NCBI RefSeq assembly: GCF_947492815.1
Contig: NZ_CANLOB010000004.1
Coordinates: 124,001 to 188,000, forward strand
DNA from: an uncultured Dokdonia sp.
GTDB lineage: Bacteria > Bacteroidota > Bacteroidia > Flavobacteriales > Flavobacteriaceae
Reading direction: 5' to 3'
DNA: 64,000 nucleotides
Part shown: positions 45,235-53,883 of the stretch, piece after piece
Position numbering within the stretch: the stretch's first letter is position 1
How the letters are laid out: every line of letters starts with the position of its first letter
Position numbers and translations under genes: made by a program
Notes under the pieces: model-generated
Databases searched by the model: none
What the model saw: the letters and a program-made list of their open reading frames with translations, nothing else
Told to the model about the DNA's origin: nothing

Positions 45235-46233
45235 TTATTTTAAATGTTCCCAATACCAACTCATCGCCTCTTGAATTCCTTTTTCCAGGTCATATTTTGG
45301 CGCATATCCTACTAGAGAACTTGCTTTTTGTATAGATGCAAGAGAATGCGGAACATCTCCTACTCTTTCTGGACCGTGTGTTATAGAAACTTCTTTTATA
45401 GCGGTATCGTATTGAGATAATGTGTTTTTTAATAGCTCTATTAATTGCTTAAGTGTTGTGCGTTCTCCGTAAGCTACATTATATACTGTGTTTAAAGCAT
45501 CTGGGTTTTCTGTTAGTATTGACTTTACATTCATTTCAATTACATTATCGATATATGTAAAATCTCTTGAAAAAGACCCGTCACCATTTATTACTGGAGA
45601 TTCATGATTTATAAACTGTTTTACAAACTTAGGAATAACAGCAGCATATGCTCCATTAGGATCTTGCCTTCTTCCAAAAACATTAAAATAACGTAAACCA
45701 ATAGTATCTATACCATATGTCTTATGAAATACATCTGCATATAATTCATTTACATATTTTGTAATCGCATAAGGAGATAATGGTTTTCCAATAACAGCCT
45801 CTTCTTTAGGTAAAGTTACAGAGTCTCCGTAGGTAGATGAGCTAGCAGCATATACAAAACGTTTTACATGCTCATCTCTTGCCGCCGTAAGCATATTTAA
45901 AAACCCTCCTACATTTACGTCATTTGTAGTAATAGGATCATTAATAGATCTAGGTACAGAACCTAGTGCTGCTTGATGCAATACATATTCCATAGAAGCA
46001 ACCGCCAATTTACAATCTTCAAGGTTCCGAATATCACCTGTAAATAATGTAAAATTAGGGTGATCAATAAAAGCGCTTAGATTCTTTTTATGACCGGTAG
46101 CAAAATTGTCTAAACAGTGAACAATAGCGCCTTTATCTAGTAAATACTCGCATAAATTAGAACCTATAAAACCTGCTCCTCCTGTTACAAGGATTCTAGC
46201 ATTTTTTAATTTTTCTACGGAATGATCAATCAT
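45235..46233 (-). CDS. tviC: UDP-HexNAc 4-epimerase (TviC/WbpP-like)
   Basis: A 332-aa extended [20 protein letters not shown] (NAD binding), ASSSTYGDS (catalytic Ser), and [13 protein letters not shown] (YxxxK) match the WbpP/TviC C4-epimerases. An ATG at 46257 is in frame but lies inside the -7 promoter box 46255-46262, so ATG 46233 ([19 protein letters not shown]) is the start. First gene of the polysaccharide locus, transcribed with tviB and rmlBACD. Confidence 0.92.
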   Translation of the reverse strand: MIDHSVEKLKNARILVTGGAGFIGSNLCEYLLDKGAIVHCLDNFATGHKKNLSAFIDHPNFTLFTGDIRNLEDCKLAVASMEYVLHQAALGSVPRSINDPITTNDVNVGGFLNMLTAARDEHVKRFVYAASSSTYGDSVTLPKEEAVIGKPLSPYAITKYVNELYADVFHKTYGIDTIGLRYFNVFGRRQDPNGAYAAVIPKFVKQFINHESPVINGDGSFSRDFTYIDNVIEMNVKSILTENPDALNTVYNVAYGERTTLKQLIELLKNTLSQYDTAIKEVSITHGPERVGDVPHSLASIQKASSLVGYAPKYDLEKGIQEAMSWYWEHLK

Positions 46234-46254
46234 ATATATAATATTCAAGCAGTG

Positions 46255-46262
46255 CAAATATA
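46255..46262 (-). promoter_or_regulatory. -7 promoter box of the tviC-tviB-rml operon
   Basis: Minus-strand TATATTTG followed by CAC, the same octamer and following bases as before wecB. It is 22 bp upstream of the revised start. Confidence 0.6.
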
Positions 46263-46384
46263 AGACTTCTTAAGATGTAGAACGCATCATAAATAGTACG
46301 TAATGATGATTCTTTTTTATATTAAAAAATGTCAGTTACAGTAAGGTTTTACAAAAAAATGATCTAAACACTATAGACATTATA

Positions 46385-46392
46385 TACCTTTA
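46385..46392 (+). promoter_or_regulatory. -7-like box
   Basis: TACCTTTA, 27 bp before the ATG at 46420. The final A deviates from TAnnTTTG, and no clear -33 element is seen. Confidence 0.4.
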
Positions 46393-46419
46393 CGAATATT
46401 ATACATTGATATAAAACAT

Positions 46420-47301
46420 ATGAAGTTTTTTTCCATAATAGCTATTCTCTTATTTACAACCATTCAATGTCAACCACAAGATTATGGAGTATTAGAATAT
46501 TATATGACACTTCCCGATTTACTAGAAGAAAACTCAGGAATAGCTATATCTCAGAACAAAAAATATTTATATGCTATCAATGATTCAGGAGGAACTGCCA
46601 CTATATTTTCAATTCACCTCGATCACAAAGAGATAGAACAAGACATTAGCATTTCAAATGCACAAAATGTAGACTGGGAAGACCTTGCCAGTTTTGAAAA
46701 CGACCTATTTGTAGGTGATTTTGGAAATAATGATAATAAAAGAAAAGATCAAACGATATACTGGGTAGAAAATGTAGACCAAATCACTCCTGGTTCTTTT
46801 TCTGCTTTCGCGAAAACTACCACATTCACTTTTGAAGATCAAAAAGAATATCCTCCTAAAAAAGGAAATCAAAATTTTGATGTAGAGTCTTTTTTCGTAC
46901 ACAACACTAATTTCTACCTCTTTACACGTAACAGAGAAAGTCACAAGAAATTTGATGGAATTACCAAAGTATATAAAATACCCATGAAAGAAGGCGCACA
47001 AAAAGCTATTCTTATAGATGAATTTGAAACGTGTTCAGATCGTGATGATTGTCAAGTAACAAGTGCTGCCATACATCATGAAACAGGTAAGATTGCTTTA
47101 TTAACCTATAATAAAGTTTGGATATTTGACAACTATTATGATGATCAATTCTTTTCTGGATCTGTTACTAAAATCAAATTAGGACATAACTCTCAAAAAG
47201 AAAGCGTCACTTTTAAAGATGCTCATACGCTATTTATTTCGGAAGAAGCCTCTTCAAAAACACAAGGAAACGTTTACACCCTAGATTTAAAAAAATTCTA
47301 A
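46420..47301 (+). CDS. exported beta-propeller-like protein, unknown function
   Basis: A 293-aa protein with an N-terminal signal (hydrophobic residues 3-14) followed by Cys17 in TTIQC, an imperfect lipobox. The body has repeated blade-like strands with motifs NSGIAISQNKKYLYAINDSGG, WEDLASFENDLFVGDFGNN and VESFFVH, resembling esterase-like/SdiA-regulated propeller proteins that read phytase-like folds (weak recollection). No catalytic residues were recognised. A degenerate palindrome lies in codons for SAFAKT (46803-46816). Lone transcript divergent from the polysaccharide operon. Confidence 0.75.
   Translation: MKFFSIIAILLFTTIQCQPQDYGVLEYYMTLPDLLEENSGIAISQNKKYLYAINDSGGTATIFSIHLDHKEIEQDISISNAQNVDWEDLASFENDLFVGDFGNNDNKRKDQTIYWVENVDQITPGSFSAFAKTTTFTFEDQKEYPPKKGNQNFDVESFFVHNTNFYLFTRNRESHKKFDGITKVYKIPMKEGAQKAILIDEFETCSDRDDCQVTSAAIHHETGKIALLTYNKVWIFDNYYDDQFFSGSVTKIKLGHNSQKESVTFKDAHTLFISEEASSKTQGNVYTLDLKKF
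46803..46816. repeat. dispersed palindrome, degenerate, inside a gene
   Basis: TGCTTTCGCGAAAA keeps the core CTTTCGCGAAA but has lost the right end; read as (S)AFAKT, the same frame as the perfect genic copies. Confidence 0.7.
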
Positions 47302-47355
47302 CCCTATTGTTAGTATTGTTTTTTAATGCCGACTTATATTTCTAAATCAATCATT

Positions 47356-47856
47356 ATGAAAACATATCTTTCCATTGTAGTACTATTATTTTCAAGCATT
47401 GTAGCACAAGCACAAATGACTAATGAAAAATTAGAAAAAATTCTTACAGAAGAGGTAGATAGCATAGGAGGATTTACTGGAAGATGGCAGATGAAATTAA
47501 AAGATTTGCCTCTTATTGTTCTTACCGATGAAACAAACGATCGTATGCGTATTATCGCCCCAATCATTGAAGCATCAAGGCTTGACGAAGAACTTTTATT
47601 AGATTGTATGACCGCAAATTTTCACTCAGCATTAGATGTTAAATATGCCATTTCTGATGGTATCTTATGGTCTGTTTATATTCATCCATTAAGTCCGTTA
47701 AATGACGGGCAAGTGAGAGACGCTGTAAAGCAAGTATTTTCTGCAGCAGCCACTTTTGGAACTAGTTTTTCAAGTACGCCGTTATTATTTGGAGGAAATC
47801 AATCTGAACAAAATGTTCCTGCTAAAAAAGATTCTTTGGTTTTTAAGAAAACCTGA
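47356..47856 (+). CDS. exported protein, YbjN-like fold suspected
   Basis: A 166-aa protein with a clear signal peptide (MKTYLSIVVLLFSSIVAQAQ). The mature part alternates helices and strands (LEKILTEEVDSIGGF, LPLIVLTDETNDRMRIIAPI, LNDGQVRDAVKQVFSAA) in a pattern reminiscent of the YbjN/type III chaperone-like fold, which is a weak structural impression. The frame extends 10 codons upstream to ATG 47326, but the internal ATG at 47356 starts a proper signal peptide. It lies 54 bp after the propeller-like gene, possibly co-transcribed. Confidence 0.7.
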   Translation: MKTYLSIVVLLFSSIVAQAQMTNEKLEKILTEEVDSIGGFTGRWQMKLKDLPLIVLTDETNDRMRIIAPIIEASRLDEELLLDCMTANFHSALDVKYAISDGILWSVYIHPLSPLNDGQVRDAVKQVFSAAATFGTSFSSTPLLFGGNQSEQNVPAKKDSLVFKKT

Positions 47857-47874
47857 TTCCGCTCTAAATTTAAA

Positions 47875-48429
47875 TTATTTATTAGGTGTAAAACTATATT
47901 CGGGTACTTTTCCTATGGCACCTTCAAAAAACTCATGTATCATAGCCATATCTTGCTCTAAATGACCAGAAGGGTATAAAGGTTTTGAAATACGATGTTC
48001 TTTCTTGGCAAAATCAAAAGTCACCATAATGATAGGTACCTTGGCTTCCATTGCGATATAATAAAACCCCGTTTTAAGTTTATCAACTTTTTTACGAGTG
48101 CCTTCAGGAGCTAGCGTAAGTCTGAATTCTTCTTTACGTTCAAATACTTGTGCTATAGATTTTACCTTATCTTGTCCTGATGTTCTATCTATAGGAGCCC
48201 CCCCCATCGCTCTAAAGAAGTAACCAAAGGGCCATTTGAACAATTCTTTTTTTCCTACAAAGCCTATTTTAACTCCTAAAGTAGCACGTAGTAAAACGCC
48301 CATATAGAAATCATGCCAACTTGTATGTGGTACAGCGATAACAATACACTTCTTGACAGTATCTTCAGAGAAATTACCAATAGCCTTCCATCCTAATACC
48401 TTTTTGTAGATCCACTTTGATACTCCCAT
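47875..48429 (-). CDS. lysophospholipid/1-acylglycerol-3-phosphate acyltransferase family protein
   Basis: A 184-aa PlsC-like acyltransferase. The catalytic HX4D motif is HTSWHD (residues ~36-41), followed by the glycerol-phosphate-binding EGTRKK motif. It is a shorter version of the family without a separate N-terminal membrane helix. Probably acts on lysophosphatidic acid or a related acceptor at the inner membrane; the specific substrate is unknown. Six bp separate it from kdsB upstream, so the two are co-transcribed. Confidence 0.88.
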   Translation of the reverse strand: MGVSKWIYKKVLGWKAIGNFSEDTVKKCIVIAVPHTSWHDFYMGVLLRATLGVKIGFVGKKELFKWPFGYFFRAMGGAPIDRTSGQDKVKSIAQVFERKEEFRLTLAPEGTRKKVDKLKTGFYYIAMEAKVPIIMVTFDFAKKEHRISKPLYPSGHLEQDMAMIHEFFEGAIGKVPEYSFTPNK

Positions 48430-48435
48430 ACGTTT

Positions 48436-49179
48436 TTATTTCGCTATAAGTTGACGTGCTTTTTCTAAATCTTCTGGAGTGTCTATACCTATAGCTAGGT
48501 TATGAGAACGTACCATTTTTATTTTTTTTCCGTATTCTAAAAACCGAATACATTCTATTTTTTCAGCAGCTTCTAGAGAACGCATTTCTAAGAGAGAAAA
48601 ATCTATAATTGCCTGTTTTCTAAACGCATAAATACCCTTATGTTTATACACAGTTAAAGCCACTTCTGGATCTCTTACATATGGTAATGGAGATCTAGAA
48701 AAATAAAGTGCATAATCCATCGCATCAACGATAACCTTTACATTATTAGGGTTTTGAATTTCTTCTTCAGTTTCTAAAGGCGTCATGACACTTGCAAGAT
48801 CTATTTGTGCAGCGTCATCACCATAAAAAACCTGTAATACAGGAGCTAGATCTTCTCTGGTAGTAAAAGGCTCATCCCCTTGTACATTAACCACGACATC
48901 ACAATCTATGCCTGCTACAGCTTCTGCAATACGATCGCTTCCACATTCATGATCATCACGACTCATGAGTGCTTTTCCTCCAGCAGCTATCATTGCATCA
49001 TAAATCACAGGACTGTCTGTTACCACATAAACGTCATCAAAAAGGTGTGTTGCAACAGTACTTTCGTACGTTCTAACAATCACAGGTTTTCCTGCTAAAT
49101 CTTTCATCATTTTACCAGGGAAACGAGACGCTGCATAACGCGCAGGGATCATTGCAATAATTTTTAAAGGTGTGCTCAT
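48436..49179 (-). CDS. kdsB: 3-deoxy-manno-octulosonate cytidylyltransferase
   Basis: It activates Kdo as CMP-Kdo for lipid A-core assembly in LPS. 247 aa, normal length. Motifs: IPARYAASRFPGKMMKDLAGKPVI at the N-terminus, VNVQGDEPF, and SRSPLPYVRD and HKGIYAFRK later on. The 5' leader contains a perfect dispersed palindrome 10-25 bp upstream of the start codon. Promoter: TATGTTTG, minus strand, 49231-49238. Confidence 0.96.
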   Translation of the reverse strand: MSTPLKIIAMIPARYAASRFPGKMMKDLAGKPVIVRTYESTVATHLFDDVYVVTDSPVIYDAMIAAGGKALMSRDDHECGSDRIAEAVAGIDCDVVVNVQGDEPFTTREDLAPVLQVFYGDDAAQIDLASVMTPLETEEEIQNPNNVKVIVDAMDYALYFSRSPLPYVRDPEVALTVYKHKGIYAFRKQAIIDFSLLEMRSLEAAEKIECIRFLEYGKKIKMVRSHNLAIGIDTPEDLEKARQLIAK

Positions 49180-49188
49180 TGTTGTATA

Positions 49189-49204
49189 CGCTTTCGCGAA
49201 AGCG
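49189..49204. repeat. dispersed palindrome, perfect, in the kdsB leader
   Basis: CGCTTTCGCGAAAGCG between the kdsB -7 box and its start codon, so it should form a hairpin in the 5' untranslated region close to the ribosome-binding zone. Confidence 0.95.
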
Positions 49205-49230
49205 TAAAATTTAATATTAAAATAGGATTA

Positions 49231-49259
49231 CAAACATAGGTAAATTCATTCCGAATCAA
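49231..49259 (-). promoter_or_regulatory. promoter of kdsB
   Basis: Minus strand: TTG (49257-49259), 18 bp, TATGTTTG (49231-49238). The TTG overlaps the end of the DUF4126 gene. Confidence 0.5.
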
Positions 49260-49816
49260 GAACGTCTTAGCTTTTTAATAAATCTCCAAATACCGCCTAC
49301 TAATAATAACACAACAATAAGCGCAATAAATGGGGAAAAAACACTTGCTACAGAGATAGTAGTTGCTGCTCCTGCTTCTGCTGTGGCAACCACAGGATTT
49401 GCAATACCACCTGTTGTTGCAGTAGAAGTGAGTCTTGTCATTCCTGTCGCACCAGAAATAGCAGCCGCAGCTCCTCCGCCAGCAACAATAGCTAGTGCCC
49501 ATGTAAATGCCGGGTTGACATCTCCCATCGTTGCTACCATTAAAAGAGTTCCTGCTATTCCTGCTAAAGGAACAGAAACAGTATCTAATAAGTTATCTAA
49601 CCAAGGTATGAAGTATGCAAATGTTTCAACGACAGCTGCAATACCTAACAACCATAATGCGGCACTACTTCCTACCCATAGCCAATTTTCATCTACTGGA
49701 AACCATCCATAATGAGCTGATAAACTCATTATTAATAATGGAATAAAAATCCTAAATCCCGCAGCAGCCGCTAGAGAGAAACCTAATACAATACTTACAA
49801 TTAATTCAAAATTCAT
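49256..49816 (-). CDS. DUF4126 family membrane protein
   Basis: A 186-aa protein with five to six hydrophobic helices; Gly/Ala-rich segments (GGGAAAAISGATGMTRLTSTATTGGIANP) are the mark of DUF4126. Starts with a hydrophobic helix (SIVLGFSLAAAAGFRIFIPLLIM). Function unknown. It lies between kdsB and the RecD-like helicase on the same strand, with a separate promoter for kdsB overlapping its end. Confidence 0.9.
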   Translation of the reverse strand: MNFELIVSIVLGFSLAAAAGFRIFIPLLIMSLSAHYGWFPVDENWLWVGSSAALWLLGIAAVVETFAYFIPWLDNLLDTVSVPLAGIAGTLLMVATMGDVNPAFTWALAIVAGGGAAAAISGATGMTRLTSTATTGGIANPVVATAEAGAATTISVASVFSPFIALIVVLLLVGGIWRFIKKLRRS

Positions 49817-49860
49817 ATATTAAAGATCATAGTACCTTGTTAAGATACAGTAATTTATTT

Positions 49861-51294
49861 TTATTCTTCTACAAACATATCTCCTTTAAACCCTATGAGA
49901 TATACTTTAGATTTTGCTCTAGTTACAGCGGTATACAACCATCTTAAATAATCTCTATTCATTCCATCTGGAAGATATGGTTGTTCAATAAATACACGGT
50001 CCCACTGACCACCTTGAGATTTATGACAGGTAATTGCATATGAAAATTTTACTTGAAGAGCATTAAAAAACTTGTTGTTTTTAATCTTTAAAAAACGCTT
50101 GTAATTTGCTTTTTCATCTGCATAATCTTTTTGTACTTCTTGATACAATCTATTGGAATCTTCATACGGTAAAGAAGGGGTTTCCATAGATAATACGTCT
50201 AGCATCACAACAGTATCAAAGGGTTTCATATTTGGGTAATCAATCATTTGCACTTTTACTTCTGCAAATCTGAAGCCATATAATTCTTTAATAGCATAAA
50301 TTTCTAAAATTTTAATAATATCACCATTAGCAATAAAACCCGCATCGCTTTTTGCATCTATCCAGAAGTAATTATTTTTTACGACCATAAGGTGATCTCC
50401 AGCAGAAATCTCTTCTTCCTGAAAAAGAATACGTGATCGTATTTGCTGATTATACAGATTTGCTCTTTTATTAGATCGTACTATGAATGCGGTATCTTCA
50501 TTTCCTACTTGATCATAAGAATCCTGTATTGCCTCCATAATTTCATGACCGTCTATAAGTCTGACTATATCGTTAAAGCCTTGTAGGTCGAATTTAAAAT
50601 CTTCAAAAAAACCATCGGCTAAATGCTCTCGTATAGTTGTTGCATTTGAGAGAATACCACTATTCTCTCCTTGACGCATCACTTCATCTAGCTGTAATTC
50701 ATCTATTTCTTTATTATACTGCATAGACAGTACATTTCTATCTAAAGCAGGAGAAAGGTCTAATTTTACTGGAGGTAGCTGTGCATCATCTCCTATTAAA
50801 ATAAGTTTACATTTATGACCGCTGTATACATATTGCATCATATCATCCAGTAACGAACCGTTTTCAAACAATTTAGATTCGCTGGCCCTATCAGAAATCA
50901 TAGAAGCTTCATCGACAATAAAAACACAATTACGATGCTTATTGGGCTGTAATGTAAAAGAAACACCTCCCCCACTATCTTTTTTGGGAAAATAAATTTT
51001 TCTGTGAATCGTAAATGCTTGTCGTTTGCTATAATTACTGATCACTTTAGCAGCCCTACCTGTAGGTGCCATAAGCACTGAAGACATTTTTGCTTTCCAT
51101 AAATTTTTAACTAAAGTTCCAATAATTGTTGTTTTTCCTGTTCCAGCATACCCTTTTAATAAAAAAACGGTATCATATTTGGTGTCTAAAAGGAAATTTG
51201 AAAGCTTTTGTAAAAGTATATCTTGCTTTACTGTAGGGGTATACGGAAAGTCTGATTGCAGTAGTTTATAAAAAGACGAAGGGTCTGTAGACAT
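49861..51294 (-). CDS. RecD-like ATP-dependent DNA helicase (SF1)
   Basis: A 477-aa AAA/SF1 helicase. Walker A GYAGTGKTT (about 48-56), Walker B VDEASMI, QLPPVKLD (motif III-like), and the C-terminal UvrD-like part with TCHKSQGGQWDRVFIEQ and LYTAVTRAKSKVYLIG, which match RecD/exodeoxyribonuclease V alpha-type helicases. It lacks RecB/RecC neighbours and is shorter than E. coli RecD, as is usual for standalone flavobacterial forms. Probable role in DNA repair or recombination. Confidence 0.92.
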   Translation of the reverse strand: MSTDPSSFYKLLQSDFPYTPTVKQDILLQKLSNFLLDTKYDTVFLLKGYAGTGKTTIIGTLVKNLWKAKMSSVLMAPTGRAAKVISNYSKRQAFTIHRKIYFPKKDSGGGVSFTLQPNKHRNCVFIVDEASMISDRASESKLFENGSLLDDMMQYVYSGHKCKLILIGDDAQLPPVKLDLSPALDRNVLSMQYNKEIDELQLDEVMRQGENSGILSNATTIREHLADGFFEDFKFDLQGFNDIVRLIDGHEIMEAIQDSYDQVGNEDTAFIVRSNKRANLYNQQIRSRILFQEEEISAGDHLMVVKNNYFWIDAKSDAGFIANGDIIKILEIYAIKELYGFRFAEVKVQMIDYPNMKPFDTVVMLDVLSMETPSLPYEDSNRLYQEVQKDYADEKANYKRFLKIKNNKFFNALQVKFSYAITCHKSQGGQWDRVFIEQPYLPDGMNRDYLRWLYTAVTRAKSKVYLIGFKGDMFVEE

Positions 51295-51367
51295 AAAAGG
51301 ATATTAGTTGGGTTAAATATAACGAAGGAAAATATCTTAATATGTTTTTACGAATAAAAAAAAATTG

Positions 51368-51375
51368 TAGATTTG
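51368..51375 (+). promoter_or_regulatory. -7 promoter box
   Basis: TAGATTTG, matching TAnnTTTG, 34 bp before the ATG at 51410, heading the three-gene unit ending with rsmD. Confidence 0.55.
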
Positions 51376-51409
51376 CGAGTATACGTAATCTAATATAAAA
51401 ACTCTACGA

Positions 51410-52063
51410 ATGAAAATTGTTTTACAAGTTGTACTTTGGGTAATCATAGGTGTATTATCATATTTACTTTTTAATGCCATCTATGGAGAAGTAAAGTTTA
51501 ATGAGATAAAAGAGAAAAGGTACAAAATGGCTATTGAAAATTTACGTGACTTACGTATCTCACAGATAGCGCATAAAACAGTGACTGGAACGTATGAAGC
51601 TAAATTTGATAAATTAGTTCGTTTTATAGATACTGCTCAATTTACGCTAACGCAGCGTAGAGATAGTACCATTCTTGATGTAGAAGCTACAGAAAGATTC
51701 GGAGTAGATCAATATAAAGAGATTACATTGATTGATACTCTAGGGTATAAATCTGTAAAAGATTCTTTATTTGGATCTTCAGATCGTTATAAAACAATGA
51801 TCAATGTCCCTATTGAAGGAGCAAATGCTAAATTTAAAATGGCAACAGGAACAATTACTAAAAGTAATATTGAATTCCCTGTTTTTGAAATAAGAGTACT
51901 TAAAGAGACACTACTATTTGATCAACCAAAAGATTTTCTTACCAAAGAAAAGCAGGTTGTTTCTGTAGATGGTGTAAACGGAGATGCCCTTACAGTAGGA
52001 TCTCTTAGTAAAATTGATACAAACGGAAACTGGCCGAAGAGTTACGGTGCAAATGACGAATAA
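51410..52063 (+). CDS. conserved membrane-anchored protein, unknown function
   Basis: A 217-aa protein with one N-terminal membrane helix (about 4-24), then a short coiled-coil-like segment and a beta-rich domain presumably on the periplasmic side. I do not recognise a named domain. It is the first gene of a unit with the DUF3822 protein and rsmD; gene order of this kind (unknown, DUF3822, rsmD) is, to my recollection, conserved in flavobacteria. Its stop overlaps the next start by 11 bp. Confidence 0.8.
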   Translation: MKIVLQVVLWVIIGVLSYLLFNAIYGEVKFNEIKEKRYKMAIENLRDLRISQIAHKTVTGTYEAKFDKLVRFIDTAQFTLTQRRDSTILDVEATERFGVDQYKEITLIDTLGYKSVKDSLFGSSDRYKTMINVPIEGANAKFKMATGTITKSNIEFPVFEIRVLKETLLFDQPKDFLTKEKQVVSVDGVNGDALTVGSLSKIDTNGNWPKSYGANDE

Positions 52064-52847
52064 TAATCAATCACATACCATATCAAAGAAATTGTCCATC
52101 CAAGTATGCTTAGATGGACTTTCTTTTTTCACCCAAGATATAGCTTCAAAAGAAGTTATAATGTATAAAGCAATTACATTTGAACAAAAAGTAGATCCAG
52201 CGGCATTATTAGGAGAAGTTACTACTATTTTTAATACACACTCAGCATTACAAGAGTCCTATGCAAAAGTAGAAGTCATTTATACAAATCATTTATTTAC
52301 ACTAGTACCTAAGGACGTATTTGATCCTACAAAACTAACAGACTACTTAAAGTTTAATACTAAAATCTTAGCAACTGATTTTATTGCATATGACAGTATA
52401 GAAACACAAGATATTGTTATTGTATATATTCCATATACAAACATAAACAACTTCTTTTTTGACACTTTTGGGGCCTTTGATTATTATCATGGCATATCAC
52501 TCTTTATCAAAGAAACATTAGAAAAAGAACCTCTTTCTGAGGATCCTAAAGTTCATATTCATGTTCATAAAAACAGCTTTGACCTGATCGTTACTCAGAA
52601 AAAGAAGCTTATTCTAGCAAATACATTTGATTTCTATTCAAAAGAAGATTTTATGTATTATACCTTGTTTACCTTAGAGCAACTAGAATTGAACCCTGAT
52701 ACTATACAGGTGTTTCTCACTGGAGACATCCAAAAAGACAGTCCGTTATTTGAATTAGCATACACCTATATTCGTCATCTAAATATTAAAGAAAACCCAG
52801 CTAGTGTTATTCCCACTACAGATTATATTTTAAGCTCTCTTTTATGA
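52053..52847 (+). CDS. DUF3822 family protein
   Basis: A 264-aa cytoplasmic protein of the DUF3822 family, which has an actin-like ATPase-type fold in structural predictions I recall. Motifs LSIQVCLDGLSFF at the N-terminus and VHIHVHKNSFDLIVTQKKKLILANTF in the middle are typical. The frame extends back to ATG 52014 inside the upstream gene, but ATG 52053 (MTNNNQSHTISKK) gives a reasonable 11-bp overlap. The stop overlaps the rsmD ATG by 4 bp, showing translational coupling. Confidence 0.88.
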   Translation: MTNNNQSHTISKKLSIQVCLDGLSFFTQDIASKEVIMYKAITFEQKVDPAALLGEVTTIFNTHSALQESYAKVEVIYTNHLFTLVPKDVFDPTKLTDYLKFNTKILATDFIAYDSIETQDIVIVYIPYTNINNFFFDTFGAFDYYHGISLFIKETLEKEPLSEDPKVHIHVHKNSFDLIVTQKKKLILANTFDFYSKEDFMYYTLFTLEQLELNPDTIQVFLTGDIQKDSPLFELAYTYIRHLNIKENPASVIPTTDYILSSLL

Positions 52848-53407
52848 CACGTATCATTTCTGGAAAATACAAAGGACGCCGTATACAAGCTCCTAAAAAA
52901 TTACCTGTACGTCCTACTACAGATATGGCTAAAGAAGCCTTATTTAACATTATACGTAGTCAGTTTCATATTAGTTCGTTACGAGTATTAGACCTTTTTG
53001 CAGGTACAGGAAACATAAGCTATGAGTTTGCTTCCAGAGGATCACAACAGATTGTTTCTGTAGATGCTAATTATCATTGTATAAAGTTTATAAACCAAAC
53101 CGCTGCAGAATTTGAATTTGATGCGATACAAACCATTAAAAGTGATGTATTCAAATACTTAGAAAGAGCTTCAGGTTCTTATGATATTGTTTTTGCAGAT
53201 CCACCATATGATATCTCTCTCGAAGAATTTGAAAAAATAGCAATACTCGTTTTTCAAAATCAATTGCTAGATCAAGATGGTACACTTATCATAGAGCATA
53301 GCAAACATACCAAAATGGATCAAGTAGAAAATTACGTAGAAACGAGACATTATGGTGGTAATGCGTTTAGCTTTTTTGTCTGGCCAGAAAGTGATGAAGA
53401 GGAATAA
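52844..53407 (+). CDS. rsmD: 16S rRNA (guanine(966)-N2)-methyltransferase
   Basis: It methylates G966 of 16S rRNA using SAM. 187 aa, standard length. RIISGKYKGRRIQAP at the N-terminus, RPTTDMAKEALFNI, SAM-binding LDLFAGTGNIS and the catalytic FADPPYD motif. Last gene of the three-gene operon; downstream hairpins provide termination. Confidence 0.95.
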   Translation: MTRIISGKYKGRRIQAPKKLPVRPTTDMAKEALFNIIRSQFHISSLRVLDLFAGTGNISYEFASRGSQQIVSVDANYHCIKFINQTAAEFEFDAIQTIKSDVFKYLERASGSYDIVFADPPYDISLEEFEKIAILVFQNQLLDQDGTLIIEHSKHTKMDQVENYVETRHYGGNAFSFFVWPESDEEE

Positions 53408-53417
53408 TATTTTTTTC

Positions 53418-53436
53418 TTTTCGCTTAAAGCGAAAA
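53418..53436. terminator. hairpin after rsmD
   Basis: TTTTCGCTTAAAGCGAAAA, a perfect small hairpin within 12 bp of the rsmD stop. A-run after it is not ideal for plus-strand termination, so the next hairpin may be the true terminator. Confidence 0.45.
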
Positions 53437-53465
53437 AATATACCGCTACAATACCATATACCTGA

Positions 53466-53494
53466 AGAATCTACTATTGCAATAGATTCTTTTT
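53466..53494 (+). terminator. hairpin terminator
   Basis: AGAATCTACTATTGCAATAG with ATTCT forms an interrupted hairpin followed by TTTTTC, downstream of rsmD on the plus strand. Confidence 0.6.
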
Positions 53495-53528
53495 CTTTTG
53501 TAATACAATTAAAAATAGCTGATATAAA

Positions 53529-53559
53529 AAAAGGACAGCATATAAAATACTGTCCTTTA
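53529..53559 (-). terminator. hairpin terminator
   Basis: AAAGGACAGCA pairs with the matching TACTGTCCTTT; on the minus strand a T-run follows, so it ends the transcript of the small protein whose stop is at 53578. Confidence 0.75.
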
Positions 53560-53577
53560 CCCAACCCAAAGCGGTTT

Positions 53578-53832
53578 TTAACTTTCCTCCTCGCCTACTG
53601 TTTCTGTTTGCGTTGTAACAGATCCTGTAGAAGAATTTCCATAAACTGGTGTTTCATTTCTTAAAATATCGATGACGCGTGCAAAATTTTCTGCATTCAT
53701 GTAAGGTGTTTCCTCTCTATTACCCTGAAATGTGGTAAAATAAAACTTCCCTAAATCGATTTTTGGATCCCAAAGTGCTTGATAGCTATTTAACTTTGTC
53801 CATCCTGTAGTTCCTTGTGCATGATGTGGCAT
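53578..53832 (-). CDS. small hypothetical protein
   Basis: An 84-aa soluble protein with no recognised domain. The first 60 residues are compact (GTTGWTKLNSYQALWDPKIDLGKFYF), and the last 25 are a Ser/Thr/Glu-rich tail. The open frame reaches ATG 53886, but a TAGATTTG -7 box (53884-53891, minus) covers that codon, so ATG 53832 is the start, leaving a leader of about 45 nt. Own terminator downstream. Confidence 0.65.
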   Translation of the reverse strand: MPHHAQGTTGWTKLNSYQALWDPKIDLGKFYFTTFQGNREETPYMNAENFARVIDILRNETPVYGNSSTGSVTTQTETVGEEES

Positions 53833-53883
53833 AATTCTTAATTGTTTTAGTGAGATAAAATTGTTTGTGTTACAATTCTGATG

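Noticed and set aside
47840..47854. GGTTTTTAAGAAAACC small hairpin at the end of the exported 166-aa gene
   Set aside because: A/T-rich, weak, within coding sequence, with no T-run; it was not counted as a terminator.
49383..49712. 109-codon plus-strand frame rich in Ala, Val, Pro
   Set aside because: It is the antisense of the low-complexity Gly/Ala coding part of the DUF4126 gene, whose bias keeps the opposite frame open.
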